Part shown: positions 43,029-50,568 of the stretch, piece by piece
Numbering within the stretch: position 1 is the first letter of the stretch
Layout of the letters: each line of letters opens with the position of its first letter
Assembly: GCF_963667405.1 (NCBI RefSeq)
Contig: NZ_OY763408.1
Coordinates: 953,757-1,017,756, forward strand
Direction: 5' to 3'
Origin: an uncultured Sphaerochaeta sp.
Lineage (GTDB): Bacteria; Spirochaetota; Spirochaetia; Sphaerochaetales; Sphaerochaetaceae
Length of the DNA stretch: 64,000 bases
Program-made: the position numbers and the translations under genes
Notes under the pieces: generated by a model
Database searches by the model: none
What the model saw: the letters and a program-made list of their open reading frames with translations, nothing else
Told to the model about the DNA's origin: nothing

Positions 43029-43436
43029 ATGAAATTATCGACAAAAGGAAGATACTCCCTGCAAACCTTGGTGTATTTGGCAACCTGCAGGGAAAATTGC
43101 AGTATCCGCAGCATCAGTGAGGCTACCGGCATCAGCAGCGGTTATCTTGAGCAACTGATGATTCCCCTTCGCAAGGCTGAGCTGGTGGAAGCGGAACGGG
43201 GTGTGCAGGGTGGATATCGTCTTGCCCGGCCGGACATTACCTGTCATGAGGTGCTCAGTGCGAGTGAGGGTGACTTTGAGCCCGCTCCGTGCAAGGGGTG
43301 TGAACGCACCGATGCCTGCAAGACCCACCAGATCTGGGCCTTGCTCCAGAGTGCCGTTGTTGATTTCTCCAAGCAAGTCACCATTGCAGATCTTGCTTCC
43401 CATCTGGTCGAAAGTGAAGCTGGGGGTGGCATATGA
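43029..43436 (+). CDS. Rrf2-family regulator with IscR-like cysteines
   Basis: 135 residues: MKLSTKGRYSLQTLVYLA opening and winged helix (SIRSISEATGISSGYLEQLMIPLRKAELVEAERG). In the C-terminal half Cys92, Cys95 and Cys101 (CKGCERTDACKTHQIW) resemble the three-cysteine Fe-S cluster motif of IscR, so it may sense Fe-S or redox state. No ribosome site; the start lies six bases after a -10 box. It overlaps the next Rrf2 gene by four bases. Confidence 0.88.
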   Translation: MKLSTKGRYSLQTLVYLATCRENCSIRSISEATGISSGYLEQLMIPLRKAELVEAERGVQGGYRLARPDITCHEVLSASEGDFEPAPCKGCERTDACKTHQIWALLQSAVVDFSKQVTIADLASHLVESEAGGGI

Positions 43437-43849
43437 AAATCTCAACCCGTGGCCGGTATGGCCTGAGGCTGCTTGTCGATATTGCAGAACATGGCATGGA
43501 AGGGCCCATAGCCCTCTCAATCGTCGCCCAGCGACAGAAACTCAGTGAGAAATACCTCCAGCAGGTTGCCTTGTTGCTGACCCGCAGCAATTTCCTGATC
43601 TCTGTCAAAGGTTCGGGTGGCGGATACTTGCTGAGTCGAAGTCCTGACCAGATTCTCATCTATGATGTGCTGGATGTCCTGGAGGGGAATATCGCCTTTG
43701 AGGAGGTTCCCCAGGGCGAGGAAAGTGCCATTGAACGTTCCATCCGCCTGCACTTTTACCAGAAGCTCGACCAGGAAGTGAAAAAGGTGTTTGAAGGCCT
43801 GACGCTTGCTGAGGTTACCAAAGCAGAGTGGTTCACCTATGTGATCTAG
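43433..43849 (+). CDS. Rrf2-family regulator (CymR-like, no cysteines)
   Basis: 138 residues: MKISTRGRYGLRLLVDIAEH, winged helix (ALSIVAQRQKLSEKYLQQVALLLTRSNFLISVKGSGGGYLL) and a C-terminal part without cysteine, as in CymR of Firmicutes, which controls cysteine supply together with CysK. Its position directly upstream of cysK supports such a role. ATGA overlap with the preceding Rrf2 gene suggests co-expression and possible heterodimers. Confidence 0.88.
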   Translation: MKISTRGRYGLRLLVDIAEHGMEGPIALSIVAQRQKLSEKYLQQVALLLTRSNFLISVKGSGGGYLLSRSPDQILIYDVLDVLEGNIAFEEVPQGEESAIERSIRLHFYQKLDQEVKKVFEGLTLAEVTKAEWFTYVI

Positions 43850-43854
43850 GGGGG

Positions 43855-43883
43855 TTGACACTCAGCCTTCCTTGAAATACTAT
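43855..43883 (+). promoter_or_regulatory. Promoter of cysK
   Basis: TTGACA (43855-43860), 17-base spacer, TACTAT (43878-43883). AT-rich downstream bases (43884-43920) could hold an Rrf2 operator. Confidence 0.8.
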
Positions 43884-43931
43884 TATATCTACAAACTTAC
43901 TAGGATATAAAGATTCAGCAGTTGGAGGCAG

Positions 43932-44864
43932 ATGACGATGAGTGGCCACATATACCAGAACATAACCGAGAAGATCGGGCATACCCCTTTGATCAGGATC
44001 AATCGCTTGGACACCGGCAGTGCAACCGTACTGGTGAAGGTGGAGAGTTTCAATCCCCTGTCCAGTATCAAGGACAGGATAGCCTTGGCCATGATCGAAG
44101 GTGCCGAAAGCCGAGGTCTTGTGAAGCCTGGCTCGGTCATCATCGAGCCCACCAGCGGGAATACCGGTGTCGGGCTTGCCTACGTCTGTGCGGTGAAAGG
44201 CTACCATCTCATCATCACCATGCCCGAGACCATGAGCATGGAGCGGAGAAAGCTCTTGACCGCCCTGGGAGCGGAATTGGTGCTCACCGATGGTTCCTTG
44301 GGCATGAAGGGTGCAATCGCAAAGGCCGAGGAGATTGCGCGCTATACAGCGAACTCCTTCATCCCTTCCCAGTTTGAAAACCCTGACAATCCTGCAGTGC
44401 ACTACCGGACCACCGGTCCTGAGATCTGGGAAGATGCAGATGCGTGTGTGGATATCTTTGTCGCCGGTGTCGGTACCGGAGGGACCGTCAGCGGGGTGGG
44501 AAAATACCTGAAGGAGCAGAAGAGCTCCATTCGCATTGTTGCCGTGGAACCGGCTGCCAGTCCCGTGCTCAGTGAGGGACATGGGGGTCCGCATAAGATC
44601 CAGGGCATCGGAGCAGGTTTTGTCCCAGCCACGCTCGATCGTACCATCATTGATGAAATTGTTACGGTGGAGGATGCCAAAGCCGGAGAGACCGCCCGCC
44701 TTGCTGCCAGGATGGAAGGCTTGCTGGTCGGCATCAGCAGTGGTGCAGCGCTCAGTGTGGCCCTCGACCTGGCCCGCCGGGAAGAGAATGCAGGGAAGAC
44801 CATCGTAGTCGTTCTTCCCGATACCGGCGAGCGCTATCTATCGACCTGGCTCTTCAGCGAATGA
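43932..44864 (+). CDS. cysK: Cysteine synthase (O-acetylserine sulfhydrylase)
   Basis: PLP enzyme of fold type II, 310 residues. [11 protein letters not shown] carries the PLP lysine, [13 protein letters not shown] the substrate loop, [15 protein letters not shown] the phosphate-binding glycines and [13 protein letters not shown] the C-terminal signature of CysK. It makes cysteine from O-acetylserine and sulfide. The ATG at 43932 is only three bases after GGAGG, so the ATG at 43938 may be the real start. Two Rrf2 genes precede it. Confidence 0.95.
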   Translation: MTMSGHIYQNITEKIGHTPLIRINRLDTGSATVLVKVESFNPLSSIKDRIALAMIEGAESRGLVKPGSVIIEPTSGNTGVGLAYVCAVKGYHLIITMPETMSMERRKLLTALGAELVLTDGSLGMKGAIAKAEEIARYTANSFIPSQFENPDNPAVHYRTTGPEIWEDADACVDIFVAGVGTGGTVSGVGKYLKEQKSSIRIVAVEPAASPVLSEGHGGPHKIQGIGAGFVPATLDRTIIDEIVTVEDAKAGETARLAARMEGLLVGISSGAALSVALDLARREENAGKTIVVVLPDTGERYLSTWLFSE

Positions 44865-44875
44865 TGCACACGCTC

Positions 44876-44903
44876 TTGAGTACCCCGGTTTCTATGCTAC
44901 AAT
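44876..44903 (+). promoter_or_regulatory. Leaderless-type promoter of hypothetical gene
   Basis: TTGAGT (44876-44881), 16-base spacer, TACAAT (44898-44903), five bases to ATG 44909. Confidence 0.6.
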
Positions 44904-44908
44904 AGGGT

Positions 44909-45340
44909 ATGAGAGAGCTGTTCAAATATCCGGTTGTCCAAGCAGCACGGACGGCAGCATCCTACCAGCTGTTGAGCCAGGAGGCTCTGCATGTAATGGG
45001 GATTGCGCATGTACAGCGCATCTTGGAACAACAACAGTACGAGATTCTCTTCCGAAGCGAGGCTCTGCAACGCTACCCGCACCTGAAGGCGTACAGGGAG
45101 GGTGAGAACCTGTGGTGGATCATCGTTGGGAGTTCGATGTACCCGCATGCCCCCGATCTTGCTGCGGATGTGGCGCGTCAGTTGCTGCATCATGCCAAGA
45201 GCGAGGATGCAAAGGTCTTCTATGCTCCGGTGATGTTCATCAACACCAAGAATCAGAACCTGGGGCTGCCTAGCAGAAACGGGCAGTTCACGGCCCTCTT
45301 CAATGGATTCATCCCGATCTCCACGCGCTCGGCAAAGTAG
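44909..45340 (+). CDS. Conserved-looking hypothetical protein
   Basis: A 143-residue soluble protein I do not recognise. It has no signal peptide or transmembrane helix. A hydrophobic/aromatic core (NLWWIIVGSSMYPHAPDLAADVARQLLHHA) and an APVMFINTKN block look like an alpha/beta fold. Its ATG lies five bases after a -10 box with no ribosome site, so it appears to be leaderless and a single gene. The next gene has its own similar promoter. Confidence 0.7.
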   Translation: MRELFKYPVVQAARTAASYQLLSQEALHVMGIAHVQRILEQQQYEILFRSEALQRYPHLKAYREGENLWWIIVGSSMYPHAPDLAADVARQLLHHAKSEDAKVFYAPVMFINTKNQNLGLPSRNGQFTALFNGFIPISTRSAK

Positions 45341-45346
45341 GTTTGC

Positions 45347-45375
45347 TTGCATTCAGGCTTCTCCTTTGGTAGAGT
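45347..45375 (+). promoter_or_regulatory. Leaderless-type promoter of DNA glycosylase gene
   Basis: TTGCAT (45347-45352), 17-base spacer, TAGAGT (45370-45375), six bases to ATG 45382. Confidence 0.6.
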
Positions 45376-45381
45376 GGCGCT

Positions 45382-46134
45382 ATGGACATCAACTTGGAAC
45401 AAACGCTGTTCTGCGGCCAAACTTTTGCCTGGACAAAAACAGGATCGCTCTATGAGGCGGTCCTGTTTGGCCGTGTGATTCGTTTTGAAGAGAAGGATTT
45501 TGCTTCGGTTGTCGCAAAAGACCCTGAGCTGGCAGCCTATTTCGATCTGGACTGGGAGTATGGGAACGCGCAGGCATATCTCAACGCCCTCGATCCCCAT
45601 CTTGCCTCCTGCATACGAAGCTATGCGGGATTGCACCTGCTCAACCAAGATCCCTGGGAGGTGCTCATCTCCTTCTTGCTGAGCCAGAACAACAACATCA
45701 AGCGCATCCGGACCATGTACCGCACGTTGAGCCAAAGGTATGGCAGCGAAGTGGAACCCGGGCAGTTTGCATTTCCCACACCCAGGCAACTCTCTGAGGC
45801 AACGGAAGAGGATCTGAGGTCGCTGGGCATGGGGTTCCGCGCCCCCTACCTTCTGGATGCCATCAGATCCCATGCCCTGCTTGATGAGGTTCCCCATCAT
45901 GCCACACAGGAAGCTGCAAAGCTGCTCATGACCATTCGAGGCGTAGGGCCTAAGGTTGCCGCATGCATTTTGGTTTTTGCCTTTCATCGCATGGATGCGT
46001 TTCCGTTGGACACCTGGATGCTGAAAGTGATGCGCAACCGGTATCCGGGCAAGGATGCCACCTATTTCGCACCCTATGCGGCGCTGGCCCAGCAGTACTT
46101 GTTCCATGCAGAGCGACTGGGAGGCAGTGTATGA
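45382..46134 (+). CDS. 8-oxoguanine DNA glycosylase (OGG1-like)
   Basis: 250 residues. N-terminal FCGQTFAW matches the OGG QxFRW element. The HhH region reads LLMTIRGVGPKVAACIL with the catalytic Lys in GPKVA (about residue 193) and the Asp in FPLDTW (about residue 211). SFLLSQNNNIKRI is the OGG DNA-contact block. It excises 8-oxoG or alkylated bases and nicks DNA. It is shorter than eukaryotic OGG1. The stop overlaps the ATG of the HemA-cyclase gene. Confidence 0.88.
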   Translation: MDINLEQTLFCGQTFAWTKTGSLYEAVLFGRVIRFEEKDFASVVAKDPELAAYFDLDWEYGNAQAYLNALDPHLASCIRSYAGLHLLNQDPWEVLISFLLSQNNNIKRIRTMYRTLSQRYGSEVEPGQFAFPTPRQLSEATEEDLRSLGMGFRAPYLLDAIRSHALLDEVPHHATQEAAKLLMTIRGVGPKVAACILVFAFHRMDAFPLDTWMLKVMRNRYPGKDATYFAPYAALAQQYLFHAERLGGSV

Positions 46135-47858
46135 ATGCCTTGGCTGTGGCCGGTCTTCGGTTTGACCAATTGGGCAGCGAGCACTTCGCCTCATTTTCCT
46201 TTTCCGAGGAACAGCTGCTCGATGCCTGCGTACAGGTGAAAAAGCGTACCCAGAGCAATGCAGTGGTGATCGTGTGCACCTGTGACCGGGTGGAAGTATG
46301 GTACGAGCAAGCGAAGACCGATGTGGCCGAACCGTTCTTGCGCTCGCTCTCCCTCTCCATTCTTGCCTGGAAACCCCACGTGTACCTCAAGCATGGGCAA
46401 GAAGCTTTGAATCACCTCTTTCACTTGGGGTGCGGCTTGCTCAGCCCTCTCTTCGGGGAGGACCAGATCATCAGCCAATTGATGGCAAGCATCGACCGGT
46501 CCCGTCTGGCAGGCTGTGCTTCTCCCTTGCTGGAGTATCTCTTTCGGGAGGCGGTTACCACGGCAAAGCGGGTGCAGGCCAGTGTGGACCTGCAGGTACC
46601 CGACAAAACGGTGGCGGACTTTGTGGAAGCCCAGCTCGCTTCTCTTTTCCAAAAAAGGATTCTGGTGATCGGAAGCAGTTCGCTTGCACGACTGGTCTCC
46701 TCCCATCTGGCAACGAAAGGGTATGAGGTGACCATGACGTTCCGAGACATGGAGAAGGCCGATCTCTTGCTTCCTGATCATGTCAGAGCCATAGCGTATG
46801 AACAGCGGTTCTCTTCCCTTGAAACGGTAGCGGCAGTTGTCAGTGCTACGAAAGGGATGGAGTACACGCTCACCTACGAACAGGTGAAGGGTCCGTTGCT
46901 GCTCATCGACTTGGCCGGGGTCCCTGATATCGACCCCAGTCTGGCTGGCAAGGAAGGAATCACACTGGTGCGTTTGGATTACGAAAGCTTCCCTCTTCCG
47001 AGAAGGGAGGAGGCAAAAGCCGTTGCTCTCTCCCTGATCGGGACGGATGTGGCGAAGGTGAACGCCTATCTTGCCTATCGCAAGGATGTTCCGCTCATCC
47101 AGGATCGGGCCGAGCAGGCTGCGTTGGATCTGCTCTATCGGCTCCATCATCAGCTCAAGGAGCACGAGGCTTCCGATGCCTTGCGTCAAGTCATCTATGA
47201 AAGTGCACGCAAGGCGTTCAGCCACCAGCTGTATGAGCAGAAGAAAAGCGAGGCTGCTGTCCGTCGTTTTGACCTGACGCGAGTGCTCACCGATGGGCAG
47301 CAAGGATACGCAGGAGACCCTCCCGTACGCCTGAGTGCTTTCCATACCCTTGAGCAGGAGGGCTGGAACCTGACCCAACTCAGCTTCGGTTCGCACTCTT
47401 CCACCCATATGGACAGCCCACACCACATGCTGGAAGGCAACAGGAGCCTGGACACCTATCCTCCCGATCGCTTCTTTGCCACAGCTTATGTCCTGGATTG
47501 CACGACCTTGGACCGTTTGGGGATACAGGATCTCCCGTCTTCAGAACTTGGGTATGATGCCATCATCTTCTACACCGAGTACGGAAAGCGTGCATGCACG
47601 CTTACACAAGAGGTTGTCACCCACCTGTTGGAGATGGGTGTCCGCCTCTTTGGTTTTGATATCCCCAACCCTGATGGGGAAGGGGACCTGTCTTTCCCGT
47701 TGCATCACCAGATACTTTCAGCGGATGGGCTCATCATCGAGAACCTGGCGAACCTTGGACCGATCGTCGGCAAGCGGGTCGAACTGGTGTGCCTGCCTCT
47801 GCTCTACAAGGATGCAGATGGTTCGCCGGTTCGGGTGGTTGCAACCCTTCGCTCCTAG
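46131..47858 (+). CDS. Fusion: glutamyl-tRNA reductase-like plus cyclase/formamidase domain
   Basis: 575 residues. Residues 1-375 follow glutamyl-tRNA reductase (HemA): VCTCDRVEVW with the nucleophile Cys51, NHLFHLGCGLLSPLFGEDQI with His95 and GE-x-QI, a NADPH-type segment RILVIGSSSLA at 176-186, and a helical dimer region to about 375. Residues 379-575 are a PF04199-type cyclase like kynurenine formamidase: FDLTRVL, metal motif SHSSTHMDSPHH (His422, His426, Asp428, His431), GEGD at 517-520, HH at 525-526 and IIENL at 536-540. Both halves keep their key residues. No other haem genes are nearby. The ATG overlaps the glycosylase stop. Substrate unknown. Confidence 0.88.
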   Translation: MNALAVAGLRFDQLGSEHFASFSFSEEQLLDACVQVKKRTQSNAVVIVCTCDRVEVWYEQAKTDVAEPFLRSLSLSILAWKPHVYLKHGQEALNHLFHLGCGLLSPLFGEDQIISQLMASIDRSRLAGCASPLLEYLFREAVTTAKRVQASVDLQVPDKTVADFVEAQLASLFQKRILVIGSSSLARLVSSHLATKGYEVTMTFRDMEKADLLLPDHVRAIAYEQRFSSLETVAAVVSATKGMEYTLTYEQVKGPLLLIDLAGVPDIDPSLAGKEGITLVRLDYESFPLPRREEAKAVALSLIGTDVAKVNAYLAYRKDVPLIQDRAEQAALDLLYRLHHQLKEHEASDALRQVIYESARKAFSHQLYEQKKSEAAVRRFDLTRVLTDGQQGYAGDPPVRLSAFHTLEQEGWNLTQLSFGSHSSTHMDSPHHMLEGNRSLDTYPPDRFFATAYVLDCTTLDRLGIQDLPSSELGYDAIIFYTEYGKRACTLTQEVVTHLLEMGVRLFGFDIPNPDGEGDLSFPLHHQILSADGLIIENLANLGPIVGKRVELVCLPLLYKDADGSPVRVVATLRS

Positions 47859-48712
47859 AAGCACGTGAAGGTATTGCTGAACGTTCTCGTCTCTCCGGCA
47901 GAGAAGTGCATCATGCCTTCCATCTCTGAGATTTCACTCGCCCGTGAGGCATCCTGGAAGCTGTACATCGGCTCGATGCAGACAAACGGGGCTTTCTCAT
48001 GCTCCTTTGTCCAGATGACCAGGGTGGGAAGCTCTCCGCGTCCTACGGTGATGCCGTGTTCGCCTGCGGTGCTTCTGAGGGTAACCGAGCCCGACTTCAG
48101 GGTGTTGAGTACCGTCGGGCCGGTGTCGGTCAGCGCCCGGCTCAGACAGAGAGTGTCCGTCTTGTCCAGGAACTTGGGTTGTACGGAGAAGATGCCGTTG
48201 ACAGGATACAGGCGGTCTGCAGTTTCGGCTTGGTCGAACGATACGGAATAGCTTTCCAGTTCTGCATGCTCCCCGTTCATCGACAGGCTGAAGGCCGGGT
48301 GCCAACCGAAGGTGCACCACAGATCCTCCTTTGCATGGATCTCGGCAGAGCTGGTGTAGCCGCTCTCCTGCAAGGTGTGGGTGACGGTCAGGGAGAATTC
48401 GAAGGGGTAGAAGCCCCGGGTTCTCTCATTGCTCTCCAGGACAAAGATTGCCTTGGTTTCCGTCTTGTCAACCAGACGGAACTCCAGGTCACGGGCAAAG
48501 CCGTTGACCGGCATGGCAAGGCTCATACCCTTCGCCTCGATCATGCCGTTTTTCAGTGGTCCGGTGACGGGGAAAAGCAGGGGGGTATGGCGTTTCCAAG
48601 CCTCCCCGCTGTAGATGTATTCGGTGTTTGTCTTCAGGTTCCTGAGGCTGCTGATTTCGGCCCCCACCTCGTTGATGGAGAGGGAAAACTGGGAATTGGT
48701 TAGTGTGATCAT
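47855..48712 (-). CDS. Aldose 1-epimerase family protein (LacX-like)
   Basis: 285 residues of the galactose mutarotase fold: NEVGAEISSLRNLKTNTEYIYSG at the start, LLFPVTGPLKNG, NGFARDLEF (His to Asn-Gly-Phe-Ala variant of the HGFAR motif) and CTFGWHPAFSLS with the catalytic His region. It resembles LacX/YihR-type epimerases. AAGGAG precedes the ATG. Converges with the HemA-cyclase gene with a 4-base overlap. Confidence 0.88.
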   Translation of the reverse strand: MITLTNSQFSLSINEVGAEISSLRNLKTNTEYIYSGEAWKRHTPLLFPVTGPLKNGMIEAKGMSLAMPVNGFARDLEFRLVDKTETKAIFVLESNERTRGFYPFEFSLTVTHTLQESGYTSSAEIHAKEDLWCTFGWHPAFSLSMNGEHAELESYSVSFDQAETADRLYPVNGIFSVQPKFLDKTDTLCLSRALTDTGPTVLNTLKSGSVTLRSTAGEHGITVGRGELPTLVIWTKEHEKAPFVCIEPMYSFQDASRASEISEMEGMMHFSAGETRTFSNTFTCF

Positions 48713-48817
48713 CGTATCTCCTTGGTCTGTATCCTACGCTTTGGAGGGCTCTGTTGCAAGTTCTTGCCATCCTTCAGCCCGGTTGTGGTATACTATGGAC
48801 AGTGGAGGAACCTGCAT

Positions 48818-49459
48818 ATGAGTACACAGACCGTATTTACCATTGGCAGACAGTTCGGAAGCGGAGGAAGACAGGTAGGAAAGACCCTGGCCCAGAAACT
48901 GGGGATCCCGTTTTATGATAAGGAGCTGATCGCCATCAGCGCACGGGACAGTGGTTTGAGCGAAGCACTGTTCACCAATGCCGACGAGAAGGCGACCAGC
49001 AGCATCTTCTACTCGCTGGTGATGGGGAACTATCCCATGGCGAGCGGGGCTCTCGGCGTGACGGAGATGCCGCTCAATGACCAACTCTTCCTCATCCAGA
49101 GCAAGACGATCAAGCGCTTGGCTTCCGAAGGGCCGTGTGTCATCGTCGGACGCTGTGCTGACTACATCCTGAGGGATGTGGACCAGGTGCTGAACATTTT
49201 CATCCATGCCGATATCGCAAGCCGCAGCGAACGGGCGATCCGGGTCTATGAAGTGCCTGAGAACAAAGCCGAGGATGTATGCCTGAAGACCGACAAGCAG
49301 AGGGCAAACTTCTACAACTATTACAGTGACCGGAAGTGGGGCATGTGCCGTACGTATGACCTGAGCCTGGACAGCGGGAAATTGGGTATTGATGGGTGTG
49401 CCGAGCAGATCATTGCGTATGAGAAGCTCTGGCTGGCACACAAGGGACAGGTGATCTGA
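48818..49459 (+). CDS. Cytidylate kinase-like family protein
   Basis: 213 residues. IGRQFGSGGRQVGKTLAQKLGIPFYDKELI is the P-loop region of the Cytidylate_kin2 family (GSGG-x-x-GK), and VIVGRCADYILRD plus FIHADIASRSERAI are the matching core blocks. The physiological substrate of this family is not established. ATG 48818 follows TGGAGG. The next gene starts on the last base of its stop. A different Cmk-like gene is at 3759. Confidence 0.88.
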   Translation: MSTQTVFTIGRQFGSGGRQVGKTLAQKLGIPFYDKELIAISARDSGLSEALFTNADEKATSSIFYSLVMGNYPMASGALGVTEMPLNDQLFLIQSKTIKRLASEGPCVIVGRCADYILRDVDQVLNIFIHADIASRSERAIRVYEVPENKAEDVCLKTDKQRANFYNYYSDRKWGMCRTYDLSLDSGKLGIDGCAEQIIAYEKLWLAHKGQVI

Positions 49460-49848
49460 TGCTGCTTGATTTGCTTGATCATCTGGAGTGGTACCTGAAG
49501 CTGCATCCCTTGCTGCAATCTGTCATTGACATCCTCGACCGAAGTCTCCCCTACGAGCAGGGAATCGGCATCTATCAACAGGATGGGGTGGAGTATGAGG
49601 TGCAAAGCTACGTGACCCAAGCCTCCGGCCAGCTTGCTGAGCCCAAAGGCATGGAGTTGCACGTGGTATTGGAAGGAGAGGAACTCTTCTCACTGCAAAG
49701 AAGCGGGGAGCCTGTCGTGGTCTCTCCGCTCACAACCGGAATGTTCCTGTTGCTCAAGCCCCATGAGCCCTATCGTCATCAGCAGACGCAAGGAGAGGGG
49801 ACAGCAGTGAAGAAAGTCATTTTCAGATTGCCTGTACCTGTTTCTTGA
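49459..49848 (+). CDS. YhcH/YjgK/YiaL family protein (DUF386)
   Basis: 129 residues with the family blocks YEVQSYVTQ, GMELHVVLEGEELF, FLLLKPHEPYRHQ and VKKVIFRLPV. The HxPHxP-type metal site of the cupin fold appears as KPHEPYRH. Relatives bind sugars (sialic acid or galactose metabolism). Located immediately after the kinase gene and convergent with the GntR gene (26-base overlap). Confidence 0.82.
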   Translation: MLLDLLDHLEWYLKLHPLLQSVIDILDRSLPYEQGIGIYQQDGVEYEVQSYVTQASGQLAEPKGMELHVVLEGEELFSLQRSGEPVVVSPLTTGMFLLLKPHEPYRHQQTQGEGTAVKKVIFRLPVPVS

Positions 49849-50473
49849 AACGATCACGTTTTTTCCAGAGGTGGGAGAGCATGAAACGCTCTCCCTCTTT
49901 TATGTCCTGATTCCTGATGGCTTCGACAAGGTGGCGATGTTCCTCTTGGGTTTTCCCGATTCCGCGGTCATTGATGCTCTGGGCAAAGAGCAGTGCTGCC
50001 TCGCTGAGGTTCAGCCTGCTGTAGGTGAGCGTGAGCAACTCATTTTCGGCAAGCTTGACAAGCTCAAGATGGAATTGGTAGTGGAGTGCACTGAAGGCCT
50101 GTACATCAAAGGAGTCCCCACTCTTCCACAGTGCATCCATCTCGTCCAGGATGGCTTCCAGGTTGCTTGGGTCTGCACCATTCTCACATGCAATGCGCAT
50201 GGCAAGGGATTCCAGATATGCCCTGACCTCGGTCAACTGCTGGTAGTCTGTCATGGTGATGTCTTTGATGTAGCTCCCGCTGTGGGGGATGATGACGACA
50301 AATCCGTCTTGCTCAAGACGTTTCAATGCTTCGCGTACGGGGGTTCTGCTGCAGGAGAACTGTTTTGCAAGATTGTTCTCAGAAAGCTTGGTCCCATTTT
50401 GCAGCAACCCTTGGCGCACCTGGTTCTTCAGATGTTCATAGATTGTATCGATCAGTTGGCTCTTTGTATCCAC
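49823..50473 (-). CDS. GntR/FadR-family regulator
   Basis: A 216-residue regulator: winged helix (KNQVRQGLLQNGTKLSENNLAKQFSCSRTPVREALKRLEQDGFVVIIPHSGSYI, residues 15-68) and an all-helical FCD ligand domain with the metal-binding type ALHYQFH...EHRHLVEAI. The start is taken at GTG 50473 since a TATACT box ends six bases before it; ATG 50500 would add nine residues with no ribosome site. The ligand is probably a small acid; targets unknown. Confidence 0.88.
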   Translation of the reverse strand: MDTKSQLIDTIYEHLKNQVRQGLLQNGTKLSENNLAKQFSCSRTPVREALKRLEQDGFVVIIPHSGSYIKDITMTDYQQLTEVRAYLESLAMRIACENGADPSNLEAILDEMDALWKSGDSFDVQAFSALHYQFHLELVKLAENELLTLTYSRLNLSEAALLFAQSINDRGIGKTQEEHRHLVEAIRNQDIKEGERFMLSHLWKKRDRFKKQVQAI

Positions 50474-50479
50474 ACAAGC

Positions 50480-50508
50480 AGTATATCCAAACCAAATCAT
50501 CGTGGCTA
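50480..50508 (-). promoter_or_regulatory. Leaderless-type promoter of GntR gene
   Basis: On the minus strand TAGCCA (50508-50503), 17-base spacer, TATACT (50485-50480), six bases to GTG 50473. The -35 is a weaker match than in the other cases. Confidence 0.5.
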
Positions 50509-50518
50509 GGAGCGGACA

Positions 50519-50548
50519 AGAAAAGGCCGCAGTACCAAGACTGCGGCC
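50519..50548 (-). terminator. Rho-independent terminator of FKBP gene
   Basis: GGCCGCAGT (50525-50533) and ACTGCGGCC (50540-50548) form a 9-bp stem; TTTTC follows on the minus strand. Confidence 0.88.
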
Positions 50549-50568
50549 TCAGGGGGAAAAATCCGTAG

